A DNA stretch of 64,000 bases from Nocardia altamirensis NBRC 108246 (GTDB lineage Bacteria; Actinomycetota; Actinomycetes; Mycobacteriales; Mycobacteriaceae). The DNA lies in contig NZ_BDAY01000036.1 in assembly GCF_001612685.1 (NCBI RefSeq), positions 54,844-118,843 on the forward strand, in the 5' to 3' direction. The notes under the pieces are model-generated. The model searched no databases and was not told where the DNA came from. It was given only the letters and a program-made list of their open reading frames with translations. Shown here in pieces: positions 50,720 to 59,906 of this stretch; the first letter of the stretch is position 1, and each line of letters opens with the position of its first letter. The position numbers were made by a program, and so were the translations under genes.

Positions 50720-52045
50720 CTACATCCCGACGCACTCGATGATCGGCCCAGGGTACGCGGCGGGATCGACGCCTGCGCGCCACGGCATGTGCACCACGGC
50801 GCCGTCGAGATGCGCGAGTTCGGGAATCCAGCGGCGCACATACGCGCCGTCCACGTCGTAGCGTTTGGCCTGGCGCAGCGGATTGAGCACCCGGTTCGGC
50901 CTGGTGTCGGTGCCGGTACCGGCCACCCACTGCCAATTGAGCTGGTTGTTGGCAAGATCCGCGTCGACCAGCCAGTGCAGGAAATGCGCTGCGCCGATGC
51001 GCCAGTCCACCCGCAGCGATTTCGCCAGGAAGCTGGCGGCGATCAGCCGGGCCCGGCCCGGCATCCACCCTTCCGCCCGCAGTTGCCGCATGCCCGCGTC
51101 GACGATCGGGAATCCGGTGCGTCCCGCGCGCCAGGCCTCGGCCGCTTCCGGATCGTCGCGCCAATCATGCTGCCTGGCACGGTAATCCGACCATGCCGCG
51201 GCCGGCCGGGCGCCGAGCAGCTGATGATGGAAGTCCCGCCATGCCAATTGGCGGGCGAACGCGTGGCCGCCCGCCGTCGACATGTCGACTCGGTGCACCA
51301 ACTCCACCGGGGACACGCAACCGAAGTGCAGGTACGGCGACAGCCGCGAGGTGGCATCGGCGGCGAGGTCGTCGTTGCGCTCCGCGTAGTCGACGACCGG
51401 GCCGGACAGCCAGTCCCGCAGCATCTTTCGCCCCGTCGTCTCGCCGCCGACAGCCAGCTCCGGCGACGTCGGCCCCGCGCAGAGCTCCTCGGCCTCCGGC
51501 AGCGGATCACTCGACACCGGAGGCATGGTGAGCGCACGCGGCTTGCCGAGCGGCTTTCGCTGGTGCGCCTCCGTCCACCGCCGGAAATACGGGGTGAACA
51601 CCGCGAAATGGTCACGCCCGGTGGACGGCACGAGCACCTCGGGGTCGGCGGCCGTGATCGACGCGGCATGAGTGTGCAGCAGACAGCTCCGCTGCGCCAA
51701 CCGTTCCCGCAGTGCCTGCTCGCGCCTGCGACTGTATCCGCTGACGTCGGCGGCGATGTGCACGCTGTCGGCATGCACCTGAGCCGCCACCTCGGCGACC
51801 GCCTCGACGACATCGCCGCGCCGCACCACCAGCCTGCCGCCGACGGAACGCAGTTCGGCGTCGAGCTCACCGAGCGCGGCGGCGAGGAAGCGGGCCCGGT
51901 TCGGCGCCGCGAAGCGGCCGGCCAGGATCGTCTCGTCGAGGACGAAAAGCGGTACGACGGCGGCGCCTTCGCGGTGTGCCGCGGTGAGCACCGGGTTGTC
52001 GTGCACCCGCAGATCCCGGGTGAACAGCGCGATGGTGACGGTCAT
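50720..52045 (-). CDS. phrB: deoxyribodipyrimidine photolyase, class I
   Basis: 441 aa. N-terminal antenna domain (ALFTRDLRVHDNPVLTAAHREGAAVVPLFVLDETIL) and C-terminal FAD domain with SRLSPYLHFGCVSPVELVHR, FARQLAWRDFHHQLLGARP, FPIVDAGMRQLRAEGWMPGRARLIAASFLAKSLRVDWRIGAAHFLHWLVDADLANNQLNWQWVAGTGTD. These are the FAD- and DNA-binding elements, including the Trp residues used in electron transfer. It repairs cyclobutane pyrimidine dimers with blue light. The start was set at ATG 52045, with GAGGAG four to five bases before. It groups with the LitR-like regulator and lipid-modifying genes of a light-response cluster. Confidence 0.92.
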   Translation of the reverse strand: MTVTIALFTRDLRVHDNPVLTAAHREGAAVVPLFVLDETILAGRFAAPNRARFLAAALGELDAELRSVGGRLVVRRGDVVEAVAEVAAQVHADSVHIAADVSGYSRRREQALRERLAQRSCLLHTHAASITAADPEVLVPSTGRDHFAVFTPYFRRWTEAHQRKPLGKPRALTMPPVSSDPLPEAEELCAGPTSPELAVGGETTGRKMLRDWLSGPVVDYAERNDDLAADATSRLSPYLHFGCVSPVELVHRVDMSTAGGHAFARQLAWRDFHHQLLGARPAAAWSDYRARQHDWRDDPEAAEAWRAGRTGFPIVDAGMRQLRAEGWMPGRARLIAASFLAKSLRVDWRIGAAHFLHWLVDADLANNQLNWQWVAGTGTDTRPNRVLNPLRQAKRYDVDGAYVRRWIPELAHLDGAVVHMPWRAGVDPAAYPGPIIECVGM

Positions 52046-52186
52046 CTGCTCCTCTTCGATCGCGAAAGCAACTGGTACACAGCGATTCCGGCACCCACGA
52101 GGGTGGCGCCACGGCGTCGTGGGCGGCTCAAGCCCGCACCGTCGACGCAACCCTCGCGGGCGCCGGTGAGCTCAGTGACGCAAGAC

Positions 52187-52795
52187 CTACACCGTGCACA
52201 GCGGAACGATGTCCGCCAGGCCACCGGTGGTCGGCGAGGTCAGGTAGAGACACGGATCCTGCCCAGCCGCAACTATTTCCGTCCGCACCGTGGCCCACTC
52301 GACCGGATCGAGCCGTGGCGCCCGAGCGAGCACGAACCCGGACCGCCTGCTCGGATCGGTGACGACCGCCCACGAGTAGTCCGGTCCGAGTGCGGTGACG
52401 ATGTAGTTGGTCGGCCCGTCGATGCGGTCTTGGGTGGGTACACCGGGAAAGCTGACGTGCAGCTGCGCACCGGTGATCCGGTCGTTGACCGTTGCGGTGC
52501 CGGTGATTTCGTTGTTCGTGTTCGACCACGTGGTGCAGGTATTGCGCACCGCGACATTGCCGTTCGAGTCGAGCGCGTAGTTCGCCTGGGTGTCGCGGGC
52601 GCAGACCAGATTGAAGTACTGCGGTATCGCCGCCAACTGCTGCCAGGTGCCGAGGTACCGATTCAGGTCGAGCGACGACACCGGCGCGGGTGCTGCGCCG
52701 GGTGCCGCCTGGGCGCTGCCGCTCATGGCCGCAACGACCGCTCCGGTCATGGCTACGAACAGGCTAAGGCGAAATCGCTGGGTTCGAGATGTCAC
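52187..52795 (-). CDS. exported lipocalin (Blc-like)
   Basis: 202 aa from GTG 52795, with GAGGAG about six bases before. Signal peptide: FRLSLFVAMTGAVVAAMSGSAQA, cleaved near residue 31. Lipocalin fold: LNRYLGTWQQLAAIPQYFN (the G-x-W motif), then ITGTATVNDRITGAQLHVSF, NYIVTALGPDYSWAVVTDPSRRSGFVLAR. Outer-envelope lipocalins carry lipids. Four cysteines suggest disulfides. In LitR-type light clusters a lipocalin gene is a common member. It is divergent from the LitR-like regulator and shares with it a motif at 52839-52859. Confidence 0.85.
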   Translation of the reverse strand: MTSRTQRFRLSLFVAMTGAVVAAMSGSAQAAPGAAPAPVSSLDLNRYLGTWQQLAAIPQYFNLVCARDTQANYALDSNGNVAVRNTCTTWSNTNNEITGTATVNDRITGAQLHVSFPGVPTQDRIDGPTNYIVTALGPDYSWAVVTDPSRRSGFVLARAPRLDPVEWATVRTEIVAAGQDPCLYLTSPTTGGLADIVPLCTV

Positions 52796-52838
52796 GCGAG
52801 CTCCTCGGAAATCGACGGCATTCGCCATACTAGCGGAT

Positions 52839-52859
52839 AACGATGCACAATCGATTCAA
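52839..52859. promoter_or_regulatory. cluster motif copy 1 (candidate LitR operator)
   Basis: AACGATGCACAATCGATTCAA. It contains TGCA-N7-TTCA, between the divergent lipocalin (start 52795) and LitR-like (start 52969) genes. Close copies lie at 53946-53966 and, reversed, at 58799-58819. Confidence 0.55.
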
Positions 52860-52968
52860 ATGACGAACAAGGAGCCGATCGCCATGGCCAGAGCACCAGA
52901 CGCGCCACCCGACGCGCGACAGCCCGGGCATGCTGAATCGGGCGATGGGGACCAGGCAGAATAAGGCA

Positions 52969-53814
52969 ATGCCCGCCGGTTCCGCTCCCGCCTCCGCCGC
53001 GGCCGGATACACGGTGCGCGCGGTTGCCGAGCGCCTCGGCATCCCGACGGCGACGCTGCGGAGCTGGAACCGCCGCTACGACATCGGCCCGCCCCAGGAC
53101 CGGCCGGGCAAGCATCGCCTCTACACCGCCGCCGATATCGCGCTGCTCGAACGCATGCTCACGCTCATCGAGGAGGGCGCGAGCCCGGCAGGCGCCGCGG
53201 CGGCCGTGCGCGGGCCTGCACCACTGCTCGGCGACCGGTTTCCGCTGCTCGCCGCGGCGTTCGCGTTGGAGACCAGGGCGGCAACCGCCTACCTGGACGC
53301 CCACTTTCGCAGCTTCGGCGTCGTCGAGACCTGGGATCGGTTGTGCCGCCCCGCCTTTGCCGACATCGTGGCGCGTCAGGGCGCGGGCGAAGGCTGCATC
53401 GACGTCGAACATCTGCTCTCGTGGTGCATCACCTCGGTGCTGCATCGCACCAATCCGCCACCCGACACTGCGGCGCCCACCTCGGTGGTGCTGGCCTGCA
53501 CCAGCGGCGAAACGCACGCGCTACCACTGGAAGTGCTGCGTGCGGCACTGGCCGAGCGTGGCGTCGGCGCGCACATGCTCGGCGCCGACGTGCCCACCGG
53601 CGCGCTGACCGACAGCCTCGCCAGGCACGCGCGACCGGCCGCGGTAGTGCTGTGGTCACAGCAGGAGTCGACCGCGCTGACCTCGGCGGTCATCGCCTGC
53701 CTCGATGCGGGCTCGCGGGTGTTCGTCGGTGGTCCCGGCTGGGATGCGGTGCTCCTGCCCGACGCGGCCCGACGCGTCACCAGCCTCACCGACGCGGTGG
53801 ATCAGCTGCTCTGA
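52969..53814 (+). CDS. LitR/CarH-like MerR-family light regulator
   Basis: 281 aa. MerR helix-turn-helix at about residues 12-75: GYTVRAVAERLGIPTATLRSWNRRYDIGPPQDRPGKHRLYTAADIALLERM. The rest matches the cobalamin-binding domains of LitR/CarH: a four-helix bundle with VETWDRLCRPAFADIVARQGAGEGCIDVEHLLS (W...EH), then a Rossmann-like domain with CTSGETHALPLEVLRAALAERG containing the ExH cobalt-ligand motif. In studied examples adenosylcobalamin holds the repressor active in the dark and light releases it. ATG 52969 is the preferred start; ATGs at 52930 and 52945 are possible. It probably controls the photolyase, lipocalin and lipid genes around it. Confidence 0.85.
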   Translation: MPAGSAPASAAAGYTVRAVAERLGIPTATLRSWNRRYDIGPPQDRPGKHRLYTAADIALLERMLTLIEEGASPAGAAAAVRGPAPLLGDRFPLLAAAFALETRAATAYLDAHFRSFGVVETWDRLCRPAFADIVARQGAGEGCIDVEHLLSWCITSVLHRTNPPPDTAAPTSVVLACTSGETHALPLEVLRAALAERGVGAHMLGADVPTGALTDSLARHARPAAVVLWSQQESTALTSAVIACLDAGSRVFVGGPGWDAVLLPDAARRVTSLTDAVDQLL

Positions 53815-53945
53815 CCTGCCCGGACGTCGCGGACTGCCTTTCTCCAGACCCCGGGCAATCCGCGGCGAGCAGCGCGGCGAACTCCTTCCCACGATCGATC
53901 ATGCTGGGCGCCTCTGCCGGGCACCCGGTGTTGCCCGATCCCCGA

Positions 53946-53966
53946 AACGATGCATAATCGACGCAA
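53946..53966 (+). promoter_or_regulatory. cluster motif copy 2 (candidate LitR operator)
   Basis: AACGATGCATAATCGACGCAA, with TGCA-N7-CGCA. It matches copy 1 in 18 of 21 positions and lies 110 bases before the FAD-oxidase-like gene. Confidence 0.55.
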
Positions 53967-54075
53967 CAGGTTGTCGGCGCGAAGAGCCAGAACACCCATC
54001 GCCCTCTGCGTGACCGAGCGCGATGGCAAGCATTCGGCACTTCGCACGGATTCGACCGACAGCGAGGAGGACCTC

Positions 54076-55398
54076 ATGGACCAGCCCACGGCGCCGCGGT
54101 CCGGTGGCGTGCGACGGATCGCGGTCATCGGCAGCGGAGTGGCCGGACTGACCGCAGCCTGGGTGCTGTCCGGATCCGCCGAAGTGACCCTCTACGAAGC
54201 CGACAACCGGCTAGGCGGTCACGCCGATACCCATGTGGTCACCGCAAGCGATGGTGCGACGATCGGCGTCGACACCGGATTTCTGGTGCACAACGACCGC
54301 ACCTACCCGACGCTGCTGCGCCTGTTCCGCGAACTGGGCATCGCCACGCAGGACTCCGACATGAGCATGTCGGTACGCTGCGACGGCTGCGGGCTGGAAT
54401 ACGCGGGCGCCCGCGGGCTCGGCGGACTGTTCGCCTCGCCACGATCGCTCACCCGCGCCCGCTACTTGCGGCTGCTCGCCGAGGTGCCCCGGTTCCACCG
54501 GCTCGCGAGCGCCGAACTGGCGCACGACACCGAAACCGGCCGCACACTAGGTGAATTCGTCTTCGCCACCGGCTTCACCGACTACTTCGTCACGCACTTC
54601 CTCGTCCCGCTCGTCGCCGCGGTGTGGTCGTGCGATCCGGCCACCGCGTTGCGCTACCCGGCCAGGTACCTGTTCACCTTCCTCGACCACCACGGCATGC
54701 TGACGGTGTTCGACTCCCCCACCTGGCGCACCGTGACCGGCGGCTCGGCCACCTACGTCCGCGCGATCGCCGACCGGCTGGACACCGTGCTGACCGGCAC
54801 GCCGGTACGGGCGGTGCATCGGCTCGCCGACGGCGTCGCGGTGCGTGACGACTCGGACGAGGTCATGGTGTTCGACGGCGCGGTCGTCGCCACCCATCCC
54901 GATCAGGCGCTGCGGCTGCTCGCCGAGCCGACCGACGCCGAGCGCGCGGTGCTGTCCGCGCTGCCGTATTCGGTGAATCACACTGTGCTGCATACCGATA
55001 CCTCAGTGCTGCCGCGCGCGGAGCGGGCCAGGGCGTCCTGGAACTACCGACTCCCGTCCTGCGCAGCACAGCCGGATCGGGTGCTGGTCAGCTACGACCT
55101 GAGCAGGCTGCAGCGGCTCGACGGCGACCGCCGGTTCCTCGTCACGCTCGGCGACGGCGACCGCGTCGATCAGGACCAGGTCATCGATCGGATGGTCTAC
55201 CAGCATCCGCGCTACACCGTCACCTCGCTGGCCGCGCAACGCAGGCTGGGCGAGATCGGCTGTGCGCGCGTGCGTTTCGCAGGCGCCTACCACGGCTGGG
55301 GCTTCCACGAGGACGGTGCGCTTGCCGGACTGCGCGCCGCAACCCGGCTCGGCGCCCGCTGGCACACCACCCCTGTCGCGGCTGTGCACACCTCGTGA
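54076..55398 (+). CDS. FAD-dependent amine-oxidase-like oxidoreductase
   Basis: 440 aa. FAD dinucleotide motif RRIAVIGSGVAGLTAAWVLSG at about residues 15-35, then the ligand strand TLYEADNRLGGHADT. A long substrate domain follows, and a second FAD region GCARVRFAGAYHGWGFHEDGALAGLRAA near the end. This enzyme class always occurs with a DUF1365 protein and a cyclopropane-synthase-like methyltransferase, as here. The three are thought to modify membrane fatty acids. AGGAGG lies six bases before ATG 54076. The stop overlaps the DUF1365 start (GTGA at 55395). Confidence 0.85.
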   Translation: MDQPTAPRSGGVRRIAVIGSGVAGLTAAWVLSGSAEVTLYEADNRLGGHADTHVVTASDGATIGVDTGFLVHNDRTYPTLLRLFRELGIATQDSDMSMSVRCDGCGLEYAGARGLGGLFASPRSLTRARYLRLLAEVPRFHRLASAELAHDTETGRTLGEFVFATGFTDYFVTHFLVPLVAAVWSCDPATALRYPARYLFTFLDHHGMLTVFDSPTWRTVTGGSATYVRAIADRLDTVLTGTPVRAVHRLADGVAVRDDSDEVMVFDGAVVATHPDQALRLLAEPTDAERAVLSALPYSVNHTVLHTDTSVLPRAERARASWNYRLPSCAAQPDRVLVSYDLSRLQRLDGDRRFLVTLGDGDRVDQDQVIDRMVYQHPRYTVTSLAAQRRLGEIGCARVRFAGAYHGWGFHEDGALAGLRAATRLGARWHTTPVAAVHTS

Positions 55399-56120
55399 AC
55401 AGCGCACAGATCGTCCGCACCCGGATCCACCACGTCCGGCACAGCCCGCTGCATCACGAGTTCCGCTACCGCAGCTACAGCTGGCTGGTCGACCTCGACG
55501 ACCTGCCGCGGCTGCCACGGTGGCTGCGACCGCTGGCCGGGTTCCACGCCGCCGACCATCTCGGCGATCCGGCCCGTACGCTGCGCGCGAACGTCGACGA
55601 CTACCTCGCCGGGCAGGGCATCGACCTCGCGGGCGGCCGGGTCACCATGCTCGCCAACGCGCGCGTGCTCGGTTATGTCTTCAACCCGCTCAGCGTGTTC
55701 TGGTGTCGCGACCACACCGGCGCCCTGGTCTGCGTCCTCGCGGAGGTGCACAACACCTACGGCGAGCGGCACTGCTACCTGGTTCGCCCCGACCGGAACG
55801 GCAGGGCGACCACCGACAAGCAGTTCTACGTATCCCCGTTCAACGAGGTGCGCGGCGAATATCGAATGTGCGTGCCCGAACCCACCGATCGCCTGCGGGT
55901 TTCCGTCGCGCTGCACGACAACCAGCCGATCTTCGCCGCCTCGATGACCGGTCGTTGCCAACCGGCCACCGTCCGTACCATCCTGCGCGCGACAGTGGCA
56001 GTACCCCTTGCCCCGCTTGTGGTCTCGGCGCTGATCCGCAGGCACGGCGTGCATCTCCTGGCACGCGGCCTGCGCCCTGTCCCCCGACCGGTCGAACACT
56101 TCGAGGAGTCTTCGCGGTGA
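55395..56120 (+). CDS. DUF1365 protein
   Basis: 241 aa. Family features are IVRTRIHHVRHSPLHHEFRYRSYSWLVDLDDL at the start, then VTMLANARVLGYVFNPLSVFWC and EVHNTYGERHCYLV, DKQFYVSPFNEV. It contains several conserved His and Asn-Pro-Leu elements but no assigned activity. It always accompanies the FAD enzyme before it and the methyltransferase after it, with overlapping codons on both sides (55395-55398, 56117-56120). It probably takes part in the same fatty-acid modification. Confidence 0.85.
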   Translation: MNSAQIVRTRIHHVRHSPLHHEFRYRSYSWLVDLDDLPRLPRWLRPLAGFHAADHLGDPARTLRANVDDYLAGQGIDLAGGRVTMLANARVLGYVFNPLSVFWCRDHTGALVCVLAEVHNTYGERHCYLVRPDRNGRATTDKQFYVSPFNEVRGEYRMCVPEPTDRLRVSVALHDNQPIFAASMTGRCQPATVRTILRATVAVPLAPLVVSALIRRHGVHLLARGLRPVPRPVEHFEESSR

Positions 56121-57385
56121 GCAGCCACACGCACGTCACGATCCGCCCCTCGACCTCGTGGCCTGATGTCGAGCACGTCCCGAGCGGCACCGGGGCCGCC
56201 CTCGCCGCGCTGGTGGCGGACCGACTGTTCCGCCGGGCGGTCCGCAGGCTGGCGATCGTGGTCGAATACCCGGACGGGACGATGATCGGCGGTGGTGCGG
56301 CGGATTCGCCGCGGCTGATCCTGCACCGCCCCGCCGATTTCGCCACGCGTCTCGGCGTCGGCGGACTGATCGGCTTCGGCGAGGCTTACATGGCCGGCGA
56401 CTGGTCCGCGCCGGACCCGGCCGCCACGCTGACCGTGTTCGCCGCGAACATCGAGACGCTGGTGCCCGCACCACTGCGCGCGTTGCGCCGCCTCTACGTC
56501 GCGAAACAGCCTGCCGCCGAACGCAATGCCGAAACCAACACCCGCGGCAACATCGCCAGGCACTACGACCTGTCCAACAATCTCTTCGAACTGTTTCTCG
56601 ACGAGACGCTGACCTACTCCAGCGCGTTGTTCCCCGCCACCGCGCCGCCGCCGCGCTGGGCCGACCTCGCCACCGCCCAGCGGGCGAAGATCGACCGCAT
56701 ACTCGACTGCGCAGGCGTCGGTCCCGGCACCAGGCTCCTCGAAATCGGCACCGGCTGGGGAGAATTGGCGCTGCGCGCGGCCGCCCGTGGCGCGACGGTG
56801 CGCTCGGTGACACTGTCGACCGAGCAGCGTGCGCTTGCGCTCGGCCGGATCGCCGCCGCGGGCCGGTCCGACCAGGTCACCATCGATCTCCTCGACTATC
56901 GCAGGGTGACAGGGGAATTCGACGCGGTGGTCTCGGTGGAGATGATCGAGGCCGTCGGATACGAATACCTGGACACCTTCTTCGAAACCATCGACCGGGT
57001 CCTTGCCCCCGGCGGACGCGCGGTGATCCAGGCGATCACCATGCCGCACCACCGCATGCTCGCCACCCGCCGCACCTACACCTGGGTGCAGAAGTACATC
57101 TTCCCCGGCGGCTTCCTGCCGTCCACCCGGCTGCTCGCCGATGTGGCCGCCCGCACCACCGGACTCGTTGTCCGCGAACAACTGTCGATGGGCGATCACT
57201 ACGCGCACACGCTGCGACTATGGCAACAGCGATTCAACGCCCGTGCCGACCGGGTTGCCGAACTCGGCTTCGATCCGATCTTCCGGCGCATGTGGCGGCT
57301 GTACCTGGCGTATGCCGAGGCCGGATTCCGGTGCGGCTACCTCGATGTGCACCAGATCCTGCTGACCCGCGAGGCGCCCGCCTGA
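56117..57385 (+). CDS. cyclopropane-fatty-acid-synthase-like methyltransferase
   Basis: 422 aa from GTG 56117 (GTGA overlap). The CFA family pattern is NIARHYDLSNNLFELFLDETLTYSSALF at about 145-172, then the SAM site LLEIGTGWGELALRAAARGATV near 208-229, and DAVVSVEMIEAVGYEYLDTFFETIDRVLAPGGRAVIQAI. It transfers a methyl group from SAM to the double bond of a membrane fatty acid. The N-terminal 140 residues are a lipid-binding extension (RLGVGGLIGFGEAYMAGDW). In the LitR-type cluster the product is thought to protect membranes against singlet oxygen. Confidence 0.88.
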   Translation: MSSHTHVTIRPSTSWPDVEHVPSGTGAALAALVADRLFRRAVRRLAIVVEYPDGTMIGGGAADSPRLILHRPADFATRLGVGGLIGFGEAYMAGDWSAPDPAATLTVFAANIETLVPAPLRALRRLYVAKQPAAERNAETNTRGNIARHYDLSNNLFELFLDETLTYSSALFPATAPPPRWADLATAQRAKIDRILDCAGVGPGTRLLEIGTGWGELALRAAARGATVRSVTLSTEQRALALGRIAAAGRSDQVTIDLLDYRRVTGEFDAVVSVEMIEAVGYEYLDTFFETIDRVLAPGGRAVIQAITMPHHRMLATRRTYTWVQKYIFPGGFLPSTRLLADVAARTTGLVVREQLSMGDHYAHTLRLWQQRFNARADRVAELGFDPIFRRMWRLYLAYAEAGFRCGYLDVHQILLTREAPA

Positions 57386-57387
57386 GG

Positions 57388-58770
57388 TCAAAATCGGGCG
57401 GGGCCGAGGGGATGACCTCGGTCCAGCCTGCGGTCTCGGCCGAGCAGATGACTCAGCGCCGAGCCGAGATCCGGTGCGCGGAAACGATGTCCGGCCTGCT
57501 CGAGCACGGCGGGGACCACCCGCTGACTGGCCGCGGCGAGTTCCTGGGCGCCCTGCGTACCGAGCAACAGCGCAGGCCCGAACTCGGGCACCGGAAGCAA
57601 CGCGGGCCTGCGCAGCACACTCGCGAGGATGTGGGTGTACTCGCTGTTGCGAACAGGCTGTGGCGCAACGGCATTCACCGGGCCCGCCAGGGTGTTGTCC
57701 CACAGCGCACGGTAGTAGACGTCGACGAGATCGTCGATCCCGATCCAGGACAACCACTGTTCGCCGTCACCGATCCGCCCGCCGAGACCTGTCGCGAACA
57801 GCGGCCGCAACAGTCGCAACGTGCCGCCGCGCGGCGACTGCACGATTCCGGTGCGCACCGTGACCACCCGAACTCCGGCAGCGGCGGCGCCGTTGGCGGC
57901 CGTCTCCCACGCGTCGACCACGTCGGCGAGGAAACCGCCGCCGCGCGCGGCCGCCTCGGGCAACCGCTCGTCGCCGCGGTCGTAGCCGTAGTAGCCGATC
58001 GCGGACGCGCTGACGAAGACAGGAACCCCTGCGCGCGCGGCGACGGCCGCGAGGCGCTCGGTCGGCCCGATGCGGCTGTCGAGGACGGCCTGCTTGTGGT
58101 CCTCGGTGAATCGGCCCGCGATCGACGCACCCGCCAGGTGCACGACGGCATCGACGCCGTCGCACAGGTCCGGCACGGGATCGTCCGGGTCCCATTGCCT
58201 TTCGCCCCGTCCCGGTGCGTGCCGGACCAGCCGGACGACGGTGTGTCCGCCGGTAGTCAGGAAGGCGGTCAATGCGGCGCCGACCAGACCGGAGGCGCCG
58301 GTCACCGCGATCGTCTTGGCCGTCCAGCCCGCGCGCGCCGCGTCGGCGTGCGCGGCGAGGTCGTCGGCGAGCTGCCGGTATCGGTAGTCGAACATCGGCC
58401 GCAGTGCGAACGCGGGCACCGGCGACTCGACCCGATCGAGCACCTTGGTGTGCGCCTCGTCGACGGCCTCGAAGTCGTGAGTGTGCCGCCAGCGCACCAG
58501 GTTTGCGGGCAGCGAGGCCACGCCGTCGACGGCGATGCGGTCGACGAACCGCCGCGGTGGGTCGTACTCGTCGGGATCGTGCCTGGCCACCCAGCGCAGC
58601 CCGACCGGCAAGCCGAGCACGGCCTGACCGTCGGCCAGCGAATCGGCCTCGGCCAGTATCGATACCGGCTGCCACGGCGGCGCGAGCCTGGCGAACGCGC
58701 CGGGCCGGGTATGCCACGCGAAGACCTCGGACCTGGGTGCCGCGACAACGCTCGAACACTCGATGCCCAT
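57388..58770 (-). CDS. SRPBCC-epimerase fusion (TIGR01777 / YfcH-type)
   Basis: 460 aa. Residues 1-150 are an SRPBCC ligand-binding domain (VFAWHTRPGAFARLAPPWQPVSIL...). From about 153 an NAD(P)-binding epimerase domain follows: KTIAVTGASGLVGAALTAFLTTGGHTV, LAGASIAGRFTEDHKQAVLDSRI, FVSASAIGYYGYDRGDE, and WLSWIGIDDLVDVYYRALWD. The TIGR01777 domain fusion is common in actinobacteria and co-occurs with light-response genes. No Shine-Dalgarno sequence; TAGAGT at 58777-58782 fits a -10 element with the transcript starting at ATG 58770, so it is probably leaderless. It is convergent with the CFA gene by a two-base gap. The reaction is not known. Confidence 0.82.
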   Translation of the reverse strand: MGIECSSVVAAPRSEVFAWHTRPGAFARLAPPWQPVSILAEADSLADGQAVLGLPVGLRWVARHDPDEYDPPRRFVDRIAVDGVASLPANLVRWRHTHDFEAVDEAHTKVLDRVESPVPAFALRPMFDYRYRQLADDLAAHADAARAGWTAKTIAVTGASGLVGAALTAFLTTGGHTVVRLVRHAPGRGERQWDPDDPVPDLCDGVDAVVHLAGASIAGRFTEDHKQAVLDSRIGPTERLAAVAARAGVPVFVSASAIGYYGYDRGDERLPEAAARGGGFLADVVDAWETAANGAAAAGVRVVTVRTGIVQSPRGGTLRLLRPLFATGLGGRIGDGEQWLSWIGIDDLVDVYYRALWDNTLAGPVNAVAPQPVRNSEYTHILASVLRRPALLPVPEFGPALLLGTQGAQELAAASQRVVPAVLEQAGHRFRAPDLGSALSHLLGRDRRLDRGHPLGPARF

Positions 58771-58798
58771 CACTCGACTCTAGCGAGATACCGCGCCA

Positions 58799-58819
58799 TT
58801 GCAACGTTCATGCATCATT
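58799..58819 (-). promoter_or_regulatory. cluster motif copy 3 (candidate LitR operator)
   Basis: On the minus strand AATGATGCATGAACGTTGCAA, with TGCA-N7-TGCA. It sits over the expected -35 position of the leaderless epimerase-gene promoter and 39-59 bases before the SDR gene start on the plus strand. Confidence 0.5.
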
Positions 58820-58857
58820 TACTGGCGGATCCGGCCGCTGCGCACGAGAATTGCCCC

Positions 58858-59826
58858 ATGACCGCTGCGGCCGCCGTGTTCGACACCCTGCTCGACCGGA
58901 CGATCGCGCCGGGGTACACCCGACTCGGCTTTGGATGGCGGCGACGCCACTGGCCCGCCGACGATCCGCGGCCCGATGCCATGCGCGGCCGCACCGCGCT
59001 GGTGACCGGTGCGAACTCCGGCATCGGCAAGGCGATCGCGGCGGGACTGGCCGGACTCGGCGGCACCGTGCTGCTCGCGGTCCGCGATCGTGCGCGTGGC
59101 GAGCAGGCGTGCACGGAGATTCGGGCCGCCCACCCGGCCGCCGATGTCGCCGTGATCGTCTGTGATGTGTCCGATCCGCAGTCGGTGACGGCCTGCGCGG
59201 ACGAACTCGCCGACCGGCTGGCGCGATTGGACGTGCTGATCCACAACGCGGGCATGCTGCCACCCGAGCGCACCGAGACCGCCGAGGGACACGAGCTGAC
59301 GCTGGCCGTCCACGTGCTCGGCCCGCTGCTGCTCACCGAACGGCTCGTGCCGCTGCTCGGCGCGGCCGACGCGGCCAGGGTGATCCTGATGTCCTCCGGC
59401 GGGATGTACTCCCAGCCGCTTGCCGTCGACGATCCGGAATACCGGCACGGTCGCTACCGGGGCGCGATCGCCTACGCCCGCACCAAGCGCATGCAGGTGG
59501 CGCTGACTCCGCTGCTCGCCGAACACTATGCGCCACAGGGCATTGCGTTCCACAGCATGCACCCCGGCTGGGCCGACACCCCCGGCGTCGTCACCTCGCT
59601 GCCGCTCTTCCACCGGATCACCGGTCCCCTGCTGCGCAGCCCAGAGGAGGGTGCGGACACCGCTGTCTGGTTGGCCGCGACCGCGGCAACGCTGCCGTCC
59701 GGCCAGTTCTGGCACGACCGGCGGGTGCGCCCCGAGCACTACCTGCGCCGTACCCACTTTCGCGCCGACGACCGGGACCGGCTCTGGCGGTTCTGCCGGG
59801 AAGCCGCTGGTCTCGACGTCGACTGA
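58858..59826 (+). CDS. short-chain dehydrogenase/reductase
   Basis: 322 aa. NAD(P) site RGRTALVTGANSGIGKAIAAGLAGLGGTVLL at about 43-73, then the NAG motif VLIHNAGMLPPE. The active site has Ser in ILMSSGGMYSQ near 181 and YxxxK in AIAYARTKRMQVAL near 205-211. It is of the classical SDR type with an extra 40-residue N-terminus. The start at ATG 58858 is tentative; ATG 58810 would add 16 residues and overlap the cluster motif. It belongs to the light cluster by position; the substrate is unknown. Confidence 0.8.
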   Translation: MTAAAAVFDTLLDRTIAPGYTRLGFGWRRRHWPADDPRPDAMRGRTALVTGANSGIGKAIAAGLAGLGGTVLLAVRDRARGEQACTEIRAAHPAADVAVIVCDVSDPQSVTACADELADRLARLDVLIHNAGMLPPERTETAEGHELTLAVHVLGPLLLTERLVPLLGAADAARVILMSSGGMYSQPLAVDDPEYRHGRYRGAIAYARTKRMQVALTPLLAEHYAPQGIAFHSMHPGWADTPGVVTSLPLFHRITGPLLRSPEEGADTAVWLAATAATLPSGQFWHDRRVRPEHYLRRTHFRADDRDRLWRFCREAAGLDVD

Positions 59827-59906
59827 GACTGCGCCGGAACACGATCGCCCAACTGGAACTTGTTCTACCATGTGTCGAGTCATCGTCGACATCGGAGGAA
59901 CGTGCC

